A DNA stretch of 64,000 nt from Arcobacter siniprincipis (GTDB lineage: Bacteria; Campylobacterota; Campylobacteria; Campylobacterales; Arcobacteraceae). A program made the translations under genes and the position numbers. Every line of letters begins with the position of its first letter. Positions within the stretch are counted from its first letter, which is position 1. The notes under the pieces are model-generated. The model searched no databases and was not told the origin of the DNA. It worked only from the letters and a program-made list of their open reading frames with translations. Of this stretch, positions 1-7,626 are shown in pieces. Where the stretch lies: NCBI RefSeq assembly GCF_048571125.1, contig NZ_CP182343.1:620001-684000 (forward strand), written 5' to 3'.

Positions 1-33
1 TTGCTCAAAGTATTCAGGGTTAATAAATTCACA
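1..33 (-). other. possible start of a further element gene
   Basis: The ATPase stop TGA overlaps a GTG in the -1 frame (GTGA overlap, GTG at 33-31). An open frame reads from there to the window edge. A second frame reading INPEYFEQ is also open but has no good start codon. With only about 30 bases visible, the existence of a fourth downstream gene is a guess from the operon pattern. Confidence 0.15.
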
Positions 34-1072
34 TTAATCTCATTTTATTATTTAAAGATGTATCAAAGAAATTCTCTGGCCATTCATCTAAATGACCTTC
101 TTCTCCTATTTTTGGAGAAAGTACTTTTGTATTTAAATTTTTGTCAAGTTCAAAATAATGTAATTGTGCTTTATCTTTTTCAATCTCTTTATCTTTGACA
201 GATATCCGTAAACCATCTAAAATATAATCACTATGTGTTTCAATTATAATTTGAATACCAAAATTAGTAATTTTTGATATAAATTCTGCTAATTTTGTTT
301 GTCCTTTTGGATGAAGGTGTGCCTCAGGGTTTTCTATTAGAATCACAGACTTTATATTATGTTGTTCAAATAAATATAAAGAATATATTAATTGAACAAG
401 AATAGACAAAGTATAACTTATTCCAAAACCTACGTTATACGGGGTATAACTATTAATTGAGAAAGAAGCTACATTCATATTTTTATTTAACTCTGTTTCA
501 AGTTTAACATTGGGAGAGATTTCTTGAAGCCATTTCTCAACATGATTGATTATTGTATTTTGTTTTTCAACATCTTTTTTAAATGCATCGGGTAATACTT
601 CCTCCCCAAATTTTGACAAAATATCCAAGGTGAATTCGCCATTAATTCCTACATTATTATATAAAGAAGTTGTACTATTTCTTAATTTTTGAAACTCTGT
701 TGGTCCTAATCTATTAGCACTAAGATATATTAAGTGAATATTTTCTTTTTTTAATGATCCCAAAGAACCACTATATTCGATAGTATTGTTTTCTAAATTT
801 ATAGTTAGTTTTAATTGTTTTTCTTTAGAAAAAAGTAATTCTAAACTAAAAGATTTTTGTTTACTATTTGTATTTTTTAATGTTGATAATTCACCATATT
901 CATTTAATACTAAGTCTCCTTCATGTAAAAGTCTCCAAATCATTCTTAATGACTGAAATATACTACTTTTTCCTGCACCATTCAATCCTGTCAATAAAGT
1001 AATATTTTTAAACTTAACTTCATTATCCTCATGAGACTTAAAATCTTTTAAGTTTAACTGACTTAAATACAT
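29..1072 (-). CDS. AAA family ATPase with DUF3696-type C-terminus
   Basis: A 347-residue ATPase of the OLD/ABC-like AAA_15/AAA_21 class. Walker A is GLNGAGKS at residues 29-36, right after the N-terminal 'LKDFKSHEDNEVKFKNIT' strand typical of these proteins. The Walker B region is VILIENPE (243-250), followed by AHLHP and the switch ETHSD (278-282). The C-terminal DEWPENFFD (329-337) matches the ending of DUF3696 proteins. It starts 10 bases after the DUF262 gene stop, so the two are probably cotranscribed and may act together. Related ATPases are NTP-dependent sensors or motors in defence systems such as Septu and Gabija-type modules; that role is inferred here. No nuclease domain is visible in this protein. 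The family call is firm, the function is not. Confidence 0.85.
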   Translation of the reverse strand: MYLSQLNLKDFKSHEDNEVKFKNITLLTGLNGAGKSSIFQSLRMIWRLLHEGDLVLNEYGELSTLKNTNSKQKSFSLELLFSKEKQLKLTINLENNTIEYSGSLGSLKKENIHLIYLSANRLGPTEFQKLRNSTTSLYNNVGINGEFTLDILSKFGEEVLPDAFKKDVEKQNTIINHVEKWLQEISPNVKLETELNKNMNVASFSINSYTPYNVGFGISYTLSILVQLIYSLYLFEQHNIKSVILIENPEAHLHPKGQTKLAEFISKITNFGIQIIIETHSDYILDGLRISVKDKEIEKDKAQLHYFELDKNLNTKVLSPKIGEEGHLDEWPENFFDTSLNNKMRLM

Positions 1073-1082
1073 ATTTTTTCCT

Positions 1083-3176
1083 TTAAATATAATTATTTAT
1101 AAGTGATGACAACTCACTATAACGTTTTTTTACAGAAGATGCTCTATGAGAATCTCGTCCTATCATATGTGAAAACTCTGTTGTTAATAGAAACTCTTCT
1201 TTATATTCTTCTAAAAATTCATTTTTATTCTTTAATAATATTTCAAATTCATTTTCACTTAATTGTAATAATAAATTCCCAAATACTTCAAAAAGTGTCT
1301 TATTAATTGGAGTTCTTCTTTTCCCTGGAAAAGATTTTCTAAACGTATGTATCCCAAATATTTTTCTTGCTCTTTTCATTGTTAATTCAAAATCATTAAT
1401 TAACTGTTCAATATTCTTTTTATTTATGGACATATATATATCATTAAAATCAATGTTTTTTTCATTTTTAAATTCTTCTTTGCATGAATCAAAAGAAATA
1501 TCTTCCAAAATATTAATAATTCTCATTGTATTACTCAAATAGCTATCCATACTCGAATCTTTTGTATAGTGTACATAATCTCTAATATAAAAACTTAAAA
1601 ACCTTAATATTAACTCTCTTCCTGCCATTCTACTGTCATCTATGAAATCAACAGCATTTATAAAATACTTATTTTCAACTAAATATTCTAAAAGTAATGT
1701 AGATTTACCTTGATATAAAGCATGTCTAATTTCCTGGGATGTTAAAGGCATTCCCCCCGTATTAATCCTTTTAAAAATATTTCTTTTAACCTCTTCTGGA
1801 GTATCAGGATTAATAACTGTAAAACTTAATTCAGTTTCCATTATATTATTAAAAAGTTTTCCAGGAAACTTCTGATCATTTAAATTAAGTCCATTAAGGC
1901 TACCCCAAAATTCTAAATTTTTTAATTTAAAACCTTTTTCATCATATTTTTCATTTTTTTTATCATATTTTCCTAAAATAAATTCTTTTATTGTTGTAAT
2001 TCTCTGAAGTCCATCAACAACATCCCAATTATTTTTTTTATCACTAGATACGTAAAACATTGGCAAAGGTATTTTCAACATCATAGACTCTATTAATCTA
2101 CTTTTTCTTGTATCATCCCATACACTTTTTCTTTGAAAAGGTGGCGTTAATCTAATACTATTTTGTTTCATTCTTCTAAGTACACTATCTAATGATACTG
2201 TTTTTGAGTCAATTGAAATTTCTTCTGGATTAAAAGGGGTAACGAATTCATCTTCTTCAATAGAATCACTTTCAATTCCACTATCTAAACCAGATTCTCC
2301 TATCTCACTTTTCTCATTTGAATAATAAACATTTCTTTTCCAATTTTCAAATCTTTCTTGATTATTTATAAAATTAGCCCATTTACTAATAACACTTTTA
2401 TCTGTAGCAGTAACATTGCTATCAAATTCAAATACGTCATTTATTACTTCTTCAGATATGAGCCATTCTAATTTTGAAAGAGTATTGTATTCTTTAGAAA
2501 GCCCAAATTCAAAACTATCTATGTCTTCATAATCTGAACTATTAAATGTTAAAATTGAAGAATTTTTAAACAATGCAAGGTCATAGGATACAGCTCTAAG
2601 ACTTATATCAATTTGAGTTTTACCAAATTCCCGATTATTTTTTAGTATTTTGTCAATTAATTCATCATTTATATCATTATAATTTTTATATGGTTTATCA
2701 TTATTATTAAATAAATAATAAAATTCATTTCTAGTTAAATATGCATAATCAGGGTTTCTATCATATAGCTTTTTCAATAATATAAGAATCAAAATATATG
2801 GTTTTCTTATCTCAATTTTACCTCTATCATCATTAACGTTGTGTCTTGGATATTGAAAGTACGATAAAAAATATTCTAAATAAACCTCTATAAATTTATG
2901 CTCATTTATATTTTTTACAATAAATTCATTTTCTTCAACAATAAAGTCATTTCCATTTATTTTATATTGTAATAAGCCTAATAAATTTATTGGGGTTAGA
3001 ATTTGTCCAAAATAATCCTGATTTGCCTCTTTATCAAATTTTTCTATACAAATTTTTTTCAAATCTTTATATTCTATTCCATATACTTTGCATATAAATT
3101 TATTATACCAAGTATCAACATTTTCAACTGTAATATTTTGAACATTGGGCGTATTCCAATACAATTTTTCAGCCAT
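1083..3176 (-). CDS. DUF262 (GmrSD-like) protein with long N-terminal domain
   Basis: A 697-residue protein. The DUF262 core is recognised from PPFQRKSVW (345-353) and DGLQR (388-392), the ParB/sulfiredoxin-like nucleotide-binding signature also found in GmrS, BrxU and SspE. Residues 1-290 are a separate domain with no clear relative; the stretch near 100-155 loosely resembles the helical N-terminal part of AlwI-type restriction enzymes, which is only an impression. An acidic, serine-rich linker (about 285-325) joins the two. No HNH (DUF1524) motif is visible in the C-terminal 300 residues, unlike GmrSD. The start codon overlaps the end of the methyltransferase gene by 8 bases, so translation is probably coupled. 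The likely role is the effector or nuclease-like part of a restriction-type defence module; this is inferred from domains and context. Confidence 0.85.
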   Translation of the reverse strand: MAEKLYWNTPNVQNITVENVDTWYNKFICKVYGIEYKDLKKICIEKFDKEANQDYFGQILTPINLLGLLQYKINGNDFIVEENEFIVKNINEHKFIEVYLEYFLSYFQYPRHNVNDDRGKIEIRKPYILILILLKKLYDRNPDYAYLTRNEFYYLFNNNDKPYKNYNDINDELIDKILKNNREFGKTQIDISLRAVSYDLALFKNSSILTFNSSDYEDIDSFEFGLSKEYNTLSKLEWLISEEVINDVFEFDSNVTATDKSVISKWANFINNQERFENWKRNVYYSNEKSEIGESGLDSGIESDSIEEDEFVTPFNPEEISIDSKTVSLDSVLRRMKQNSIRLTPPFQRKSVWDDTRKSRLIESMMLKIPLPMFYVSSDKKNNWDVVDGLQRITTIKEFILGKYDKKNEKYDEKGFKLKNLEFWGSLNGLNLNDQKFPGKLFNNIMETELSFTVINPDTPEEVKRNIFKRINTGGMPLTSQEIRHALYQGKSTLLLEYLVENKYFINAVDFIDDSRMAGRELILRFLSFYIRDYVHYTKDSSMDSYLSNTMRIINILEDISFDSCKEEFKNEKNIDFNDIYMSINKKNIEQLINDFELTMKRARKIFGIHTFRKSFPGKRRTPINKTLFEVFGNLLLQLSENEFEILLKNKNEFLEEYKEEFLLTTEFSHMIGRDSHRASSVKKRYSELSSLINNYI

Positions 3177-4386
3177 TAATTTTCTCCAATACTTTTTTTA
3201 TTGCTCTTGCTATTTGATATGACATCAGTGGCGGAACAGCATTTCCAACTTGTTTATATTGATGAGTTCTTGCTCCAATAAATTTAAAATCATCAGGGAA
3301 AGACTGTACACGTGCTGCTTCTCTTACTGTAAATGTTCTTTGTTGTTTTGAATCAGGATGGATAAATAAATTTCCATCTTTATATAAATGTGCAACTACT
3401 GTTCTTCCAGGTTTATCAAAGTCTTGAACGGTATATCTATTTACAAAATGCTTTGGGTCATAATGAATTAATTCTGGCCGAACTTTTTCTAAATCTTTTA
3501 ATTGCCATTTATTTTCACTTAATAATTTATATCTTTCTCTATCTAAATCATTATGATTTCTTGCAACATGGTTATATAGTTTATCACAATTATTTTTCCT
3601 CATTATCTTAACATAATCATTTTTACTATTAGATTTAAACTCTATTTCTTCATTACCTTCTCCAGGTAAAAAAGAAGGTAAATCTGAAATTGCATCCTTT
3701 ATTACTCTATATTTTTTTAAACCTTCCTTTATAATATCATCAGGAGCATAATGAGTTTTTTCAATTAGATTATAAATGTTTTCTACATTAATCTTTAATT
3801 CTTTCTTTATCCCTATTAATATAACTCTTTTTCTTATTTGAGGAACTCCATAATGAATAGAATTTAACACTATTACTTCAGGTTTTTCACAAACTTCATA
3901 TCCTAAATTTTGGAATTCTTTTATTATTAAAGGAAATATTTTTTCCCCTTCAGGTTTAGAAGATAATAAACCAACAACATTTTCAAAAAGAAAAATTTTA
4001 GGTTGAGTCTTTTTTAAAACTTCAAGATAGTGTTTATACAAATAATTTCGAGGGTCATTCTTCATAGAGTTTGGGTCTTGAGCCCTTCCAACTGTAGAAA
4101 ATGCTTGGCATGGTGGCCCACCAATTACTACATCTACATCATTTTTATCAATACAATTAATTATATCTTCTACACTTTTGTGCTTTGTTAAATCTCTATG
4201 TAATACTGTCTTTTTTATCTCATCATTTGGTATATTATAATCTTTCAATCTATTTGCCAAGGTATTACATGCATTGATATCAAAATCTACATGGCATAAC
4301 CCATTAAAGTTTTCTCGTAAAAATCCTTCACTAAGACCTCCACATCCTGCAAATAAATCTACAAATGTATACTTTTCATTTTTCAT
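3169..4386 (-). CDS. DNA (cytosine-5) methyltransferase
   Basis: A 405-residue C5-cytosine methyltransferase with the full motif order. Motif I is DLFAGCGG (10-17), motif IV is GGPPCQAFS with catalytic Cys93, motif VI is ENV (135-137), motif VIII is QIRKR (183-187), and motif X is QVGNAVPP (379-386). The target-recognition region lies between about 205 and 320. Nothing is missing, so it should be active; the target sequence cannot be read from the protein. Its start overlaps the small HTH gene by 11 bases and its end overlaps the DUF262 gene by 8, a compact operon. It would protect host DNA if the downstream DUF262 and ATPase proteins attack unmodified DNA. Confidence 0.95.
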   Translation of the reverse strand: MKNEKYTFVDLFAGCGGLSEGFLRENFNGLCHVDFDINACNTLANRLKDYNIPNDEIKKTVLHRDLTKHKSVEDIINCIDKNDVDVVIGGPPCQAFSTVGRAQDPNSMKNDPRNYLYKHYLEVLKKTQPKIFLFENVVGLLSSKPEGEKIFPLIIKEFQNLGYEVCEKPEVIVLNSIHYGVPQIRKRVILIGIKKELKINVENIYNLIEKTHYAPDDIIKEGLKKYRVIKDAISDLPSFLPGEGNEEIEFKSNSKNDYVKIMRKNNCDKLYNHVARNHNDLDRERYKLLSENKWQLKDLEKVRPELIHYDPKHFVNRYTVQDFDKPGRTVVAHLYKDGNLFIHPDSKQQRTFTVREAARVQSFPDDFKFIGARTHQYKQVGNAVPPLMSYQIARAIKKVLEKING

Positions 4387-4609
4387 TTTTTAATTCTTTA
4401 ATTAATTTATTTATATATATTTTATTTTCTTTATTTTGAATAAATAAGTCTAAGTATGATTCAACCCATTTTGCACAATTACTTTCTTTACCATTTCTTT
4501 TAGTTGTCCAATTTCTAATTGTTGATATAGGAATATTAGTAAGTTTCGCAAATTTTTCTTTTGAAATCCCAGCAAGGAGTAGTTTTTCTTCAAATTCAAG
4601 ATTATTCAT
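4376..4609 (-). CDS. small HTH controller protein (C-protein-like)
   Basis: A 77-residue protein beginning MNNLEFEEKLL. The segment AGISKEKFAKLTNIPISTIRNW is a helix-turn-helix. An in-frame GTG at 4642 would give 88 residues, but that codon lies in an operator-like repeat, so the ATG at 4609 is preferred. It overlaps the methyltransferase start by 11 bases. Its position ahead of a methyltransferase operon, downstream of a palindrome (4674-4698), is that of controller proteins of type II restriction-modification loci, which time expression by autoregulation. The regulatory role is inferred from context; the HTH is seen in the sequence. Confidence 0.7.
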   Translation of the reverse strand: MNNLEFEEKLLLAGISKEKFAKLTNIPISTIRNWTTKRNGKESNCAKWVESYLDLFIQNKENKIYINKLIKELKNEK

Positions 4610-4643
4610 AATTTTATTGTATCTAAAATATGTTAATAACACT

Positions 4644-4698
4644 TTAAAATTGTTAATTAATATTTAAATGTATGATTAACAATTTTAAATTGTTAATC
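4644..4698. promoter_or_regulatory. operator-like palindrome and half-site upstream of the methyltransferase operon
   Basis: Bases 4674-4698 form a perfect 12+1+12 inverted repeat with arm GATTAACAATTT. A second copy of the half-site (TTTAAAATTGTTAAT at 4644-4658, compare TTTTAAATTGTTAAT at 4683-4697) lies nearer the gene. One full site plus one repeated half-site just upstream of a small HTH gene is the arrangement expected of an autoregulated controller. Confidence 0.55.
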
Positions 4699-4793
4699 AC
4701 AAAGCTTTGCTATATAGTTCTTTTACTATATTTATCAAAAAATTATAAAGAATATTTTAGATAAAAAGTATTTTTAATTATGTATAGTATAAC

Positions 4794-5102
4794 TTATTTG
4801 GATAGGTAATTCAAACAATCATATAGGCTATCTAATATCCCTTGAATGTACATTTTTTCTTTATGATATTTTCCTAATAAATTATTCTTTTGAATTTTAA
4901 TAAAGTTATATAACTCTTTGTGCTTAATTTTAATTCTATTTTGGATTATAAAGTGGATTATCTTACTTATATAGATATACCCTTTGTACTGTCCCCTAGC
5001 ATAATAAATATCATTTCTATTTAAGTTAAATAGTATATTCTGGCATCTATTTTTTGAATAGTTCGAGAAGTCAATTAGTATTTTATTAGTTAAATAAATC
5101 AT
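4794..5102 (-). CDS. hypothetical protein (102 aa)
   Basis: I do not recognise this family. The protein is lysine-, isoleucine- and tyrosine-rich (IIQNRIKIKHKELYNFIKIQKN in the middle), predicted soluble, with no clear motif or signal peptide. It starts just downstream of an AT-rich patch with four iteron-like repeats (5171-5317), so it could bind or be controlled by them. It is on the same strand as the rest of the element. Confidence 0.45.
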   Translation of the reverse strand: MIYLTNKILIDFSNYSKNRCQNILFNLNRNDIYYARGQYKGYIYISKIIHFIIQNRIKIKHKELYNFIKIQKNNLLGKYHKEKMYIQGILDSLYDCLNYLSK

Positions 5103-5170
5103 TTCATATTGTAATATAATATATATTAATATAACAATATGAAATAAAGAGTATTTACTTAAAATAGTAT

Positions 5171-5317
5171 ATTGTTACCCGTATATAGTATATAAAGTTA
5201 ATTGTTACCGCAATATAGTATATTATTATCTCAATATATGATAAAAGAATAGAATGTTACCCGTATATAATATATATTCACTATGAAATACATCAAAAAA
5301 TATATTGCGGTAACATT
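5171..5317. repeat. four iteron-like repeats
   Basis: A 23-base repeat with core TGTTACC occurs four times: 5171-5193, 5201-5223 and 5253-5275 on the plus strand and 5295-5317 inverted. Copies 1 and 3 read GTTACCCGTATATA; copies 2 and 4 read GTTACCGCAATATA, so two subtypes alternate. The first two start 30 bases apart, close to three helical turns. The surroundings are almost pure A/T. This looks like protein-binding sites: plasmid-type iterons, an operator cluster, or part of a replication origin of the excised form. Confidence 0.6.
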
Positions 5318-5320
5318 TAT

Positions 5321-5632
5321 CTAAATTCTATTTCCATATTTATCTAAATATTTACCACTTTCTTTAATATAATTTTCTGCTCCATTTTCAGATAAAAGCA
5401 TAGTAACTATATCTTCATTTTCAAATAGTTCATTATAACTATCCGTAAAATCTACTTCATAATCTACTCTTGAATCATTTGAGATATTTAAGATTTTAAA
5501 TCCATTATTATTCCAAACGTAGTCCATCATTCTAACATGACAAATAATCTTTTTTGCTTCTTCAAAACTTTGTTCATTTGATGTACCAACTATAAATGTA
5601 TCTAAGGGTAGGGTGATTTTAATTGTTCTCAA
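5321..5632 (-). CDS. hypothetical protein (103 aa)
   Basis: The family is not recognised. The protein begins MRTIKITLPLDTF and is acidic in its C-terminal half (DFTDSYNELFENEDIVTMLLSENGAENY). It is predicted soluble, with no signal peptide or membrane segment. It lies between the relaxase gene and the repeat patch. The last codons (5321 onwards) abut the inverted iteron copy. Confidence 0.5.
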   Translation of the reverse strand: MRTIKITLPLDTFIVGTSNEQSFEEAKKIICHVRMMDYVWNNNGFKILNISNDSRVDYEVDFTDSYNELFENEDIVTMLLSENGAENYIKESGKYLDKYGNRI

Positions 5633-5686
5633 ATTTAATTCCTTGTGACAAATTAAATTTATAAATTCAATTTGTTAGTGATTAAT

Positions 5687-6979
5687 TTAATTATACTTAT
5701 TTGAATTTAAATTTCCTCTTTTTTTAGCCTCTTTTTTTAAGTGTGAAGTGTCTGGAATTTTTTCTAATTTAATTTCTTCAATTTCTTTTTTAAAATTATT
5801 AGAAATTTTGAAAGTTTCAAGCTCACTTTTTAATGTTTTAATTAACAAATTCAAATTATCATTTTGGTTTAAAAACATAGCATTTTTATTTCTTAATTCT
5901 TGAATTTCTTTTTCATATTTTTTTACTACTTTTTCATAAATTTTATTTTCTTCAAGTGTTATATTTAAGTCGTTTCTAACCTCTTCAGTAATATAAATTA
6001 AATCTTCTACTTTTGTATTTAAATTAATGTTTTCTGCTTTTAATTTTGTTTCATTTTTTGTTTTATTTAATAGTTCGTTTTTCAGTGATCTAATTTCATG
6101 ATTTAATTCTTCAATTGATAAATTTTTTTCTTTTACCAGTGATAAAAGTTCTTTATTTTTATCCTCAATTTTTTTGAAATCTTCTCTTTCTAGCCCTTTA
6201 TTTTTTAGCTCTTCTCTTAGAGATTTAATTTCATCTTTTAAATCTTTTACTTTAACTTTTTCACTTTCTAATTCTTTTACATGTTTTTTATAGGGTTTAT
6301 GTTCTAATCTTTCAGCTTTTCCATCATTTAACTCTTTAAAATATTTTTTTAGAGTTGATTGATAAAGTTGTTTGAAATCATTTAAATTATCTGTTTCATT
6401 TAAAGCTTTTTTATAAACTTCTTCAAATTTTTTAGGACTCATAATTGATTTATGTCCTCTCTCCATTCCTAAAATCTCAGCAGTTTTATCTTGCAAAAAA
6501 CTTAGCCTTTTTTTCGTCAAAAATTCTCTTCTGAACATTTGTCTTGCAGTACTTAAATCAAGTGTGAAAAATAATATGTGAGCATGATGATTTTTTCTAA
6601 TTAAATTACCATCTTCTTCTTGTCCTTCGTCTTTGTGAATTGCAATTTGAAGTCCTTTAAATCCAAATTCTTCTTCTATGAAATTTTGTAATTTTTGTAA
6701 ATCTTCCATCTTTGTTGTTGGTCTAATATTTACTAATGCTTCCCATAAACAATTTTTCTTATTTGCTTTTCTTGTTCTCCCAACAACTTTTTTTATAGTA
6801 TTTTTATATAAATTATTAAATAGATTTTTACCTCTTGTGGCATTTATACTAAATTGATTTAGGTGTGAATATTCTTTGAACACTGTATTTGCCATTTTTT
6901 CTTCACTTCTATCATTGTGTTCAAAATTGTGTAAATTTGCTTTTTTAAAATTGATAGATGATTTTGCTTCCTTTTGCAT
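5687..6979 (-). CDS. MOB-V family relaxase (Mob/Pre type)
   Basis: A 430-residue relaxase that would nick oriT and lead the transferred strand. The N-terminal EHNDRSEEKMANTVFKEYSH LN region (His21) matches motif I of MobM/Pre proteins (HNER...HLN). The metal-binding motif III is IHKDE...NHHAH, about residues 118-136. Residues from about 240 onward form a long coiled coil rich in Lys, Glu and Leu, usual for MOB-V proteins. A good Shine-Dalgarno (AAAAGGAA) lies seven bases before the ATG. The candidate oriT is immediately upstream (7004-7141), the standard arrangement. No coupling protein or complete type IV secretion set is visible in the window, so the element probably needs a helper. Confidence 0.85.
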   Translation of the reverse strand: MQKEAKSSINFKKANLHNFEHNDRSEEKMANTVFKEYSHLNQFSINATRGKNLFNNLYKNTIKKVVGRTRKANKKNCLWEALVNIRPTTKMEDLQKLQNFIEEEFGFKGLQIAIHKDEGQEEDGNLIRKNHHAHILFFTLDLSTARQMFRREFLTKKRLSFLQDKTAEILGMERGHKSIMSPKKFEEVYKKALNETDNLNDFKQLYQSTLKKYFKELNDGKAERLEHKPYKKHVKELESEKVKVKDLKDEIKSLREELKNKGLEREDFKKIEDKNKELLSLVKEKNLSIEELNHEIRSLKNELLNKTKNETKLKAENINLNTKVEDLIYITEEVRNDLNITLEENKIYEKVVKKYEKEIQELRNKNAMFLNQNDNLNLLIKTLKSELETFKISNNFKKEIEEIKLEKIPDTSHLKKEAKKRGNLNSNKYN

Positions 6980-7003
6980 ATTTGTTTCCTTTTAATTATT
7001 TGC

Positions 7004-7140
7004 GTATCCCCTTGCGGGTAGTAAATCGCTACTATTTTGTCATTGACAAAGGATAGTGCGCACTATCCTTTGTAAACAAAGATAAGTGGCGAAAATTTAC
7101 CCACAAGGGGATACAATTTTTTTATGCGGGAACTCCCCGC
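7004..7140. other. candidate oriT with nested inverted repeats
   Basis: Three nested or adjacent dyads lie just upstream of the relaxase gene. The outer one pairs GTATCCCCTTGCGGGTA (7004-7020) with 7098-7114, 17 bases with one mismatch. Inside is a perfect 28-base palindrome (7046-7073, arm ACAAAGGATAGTGC). A GC-rich hairpin GCGGG-AACTC-CCCGC follows at 7126-7140. This is strikingly GC-rich for the window. MOB-V origins consist of such dyads 5' of the mob gene; the nick site itself cannot be assigned. Confidence 0.6.
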
Positions 7141-7149
7141 CACAATCTA

Positions 7150-7356
7150 CTACAATCCGCTGTCATATAATCTTTCAATTTCTTCACTTGATAATGTATT
7201 CACTAATTCATCAAATGAAAGGCCTTTGATATACCATGCTGTAATTTCTTCATCAGTATTAGTAATAAGTACAGATTTATTAGTGAGTACAGCTATTACT
7301 CCATAGGCTTTTTTAATTGCTTCAATTCTTTTTTTATTTGAGGTTATTATTGTCAT
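7150..7356 (-). CDS. small hypothetical protein (68 aa)
   Basis: An unrecognised 68-residue protein, MTIITSNKKRIEAIKKAYG at the N-terminus and an acidic helical C-terminus (SFDELVNTLSSEEIERLYDSGL). Its start overlaps the end of the upstream membrane-protein gene by 23 bases, which suggests coupled translation. It ends just before the candidate oriT. Confidence 0.5.
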   Translation of the reverse strand: MTIITSNKKRIEAIKKAYGVIAVLTNKSVLITNTDEEITAWYIKGLSFDELVNTLSSEEIERLYDSGL

Positions 7357-7615
7357 TTTCTTTATCTTCTTTCTTGCTATATTTTTTTAATATTTTTTGG
7401 TTATCTTTAACAAATATATACCAAAACAAAATCCATGACATTACAAAAATATGTAAATAATTCATGCCTAAATTTTTAATAAAATTATCCCAACTATCGA
7501 ATAATTCTCTATTTTCATTTATACTTGGTTGTATATAAAAGTGGTCAAAAAAGATCCATATAATAAATACTAAAAAAAATGATTGTGTAAATTCTTTTAT
7601 TCTTATTTTTATCAT
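7334..7615 (-). CDS. small membrane protein (93 aa, two TM segments)
   Basis: The family is not recognised. Two hydrophobic segments are visible, FFLVFIIWIFF (about 13-24) and LHIFVMSWILFWYIFV (about 54-69), with a lysine-rich, probably cytoplasmic tail. A Shine-Dalgarno AAAGGAA precedes the ATG. The start is 11 bases after the stop of the large polytopic protein, so they are likely one operon. A partner or immunity/exclusion-type role is possible but unsupported. Confidence 0.55.
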   Translation of the reverse strand: MIKIRIKEFTQSFFLVFIIWIFFDHFYIQPSINENRELFDSWDNFIKNLGMNYLHIFVMSWILFWYIFVKDNQKILKKYSKKEDKENDNNNLK

Positions 7616-7626
7616 TTTGATTCCTT

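Noticed and set aside
1103..1306. Plus-strand open frames within the defence genes and other long genes
   Set aside because: They lie antisense to well-supported genes, have low-complexity Leu/Ile/Phe/Tyr composition and no ribosome-binding site or family resemblance.
5171..5317. CRISPR array
   Set aside because: Only four short repeats, mixed orientation and uneven spacing (30, 52 and an inverted copy); no cas gene in the window.
7126..7140. GC-rich hairpin as a terminator
   Set aside because: On the minus strand it is followed by A, not T; the T-run lies on the wrong side. It is better seen as part of the oriT region.
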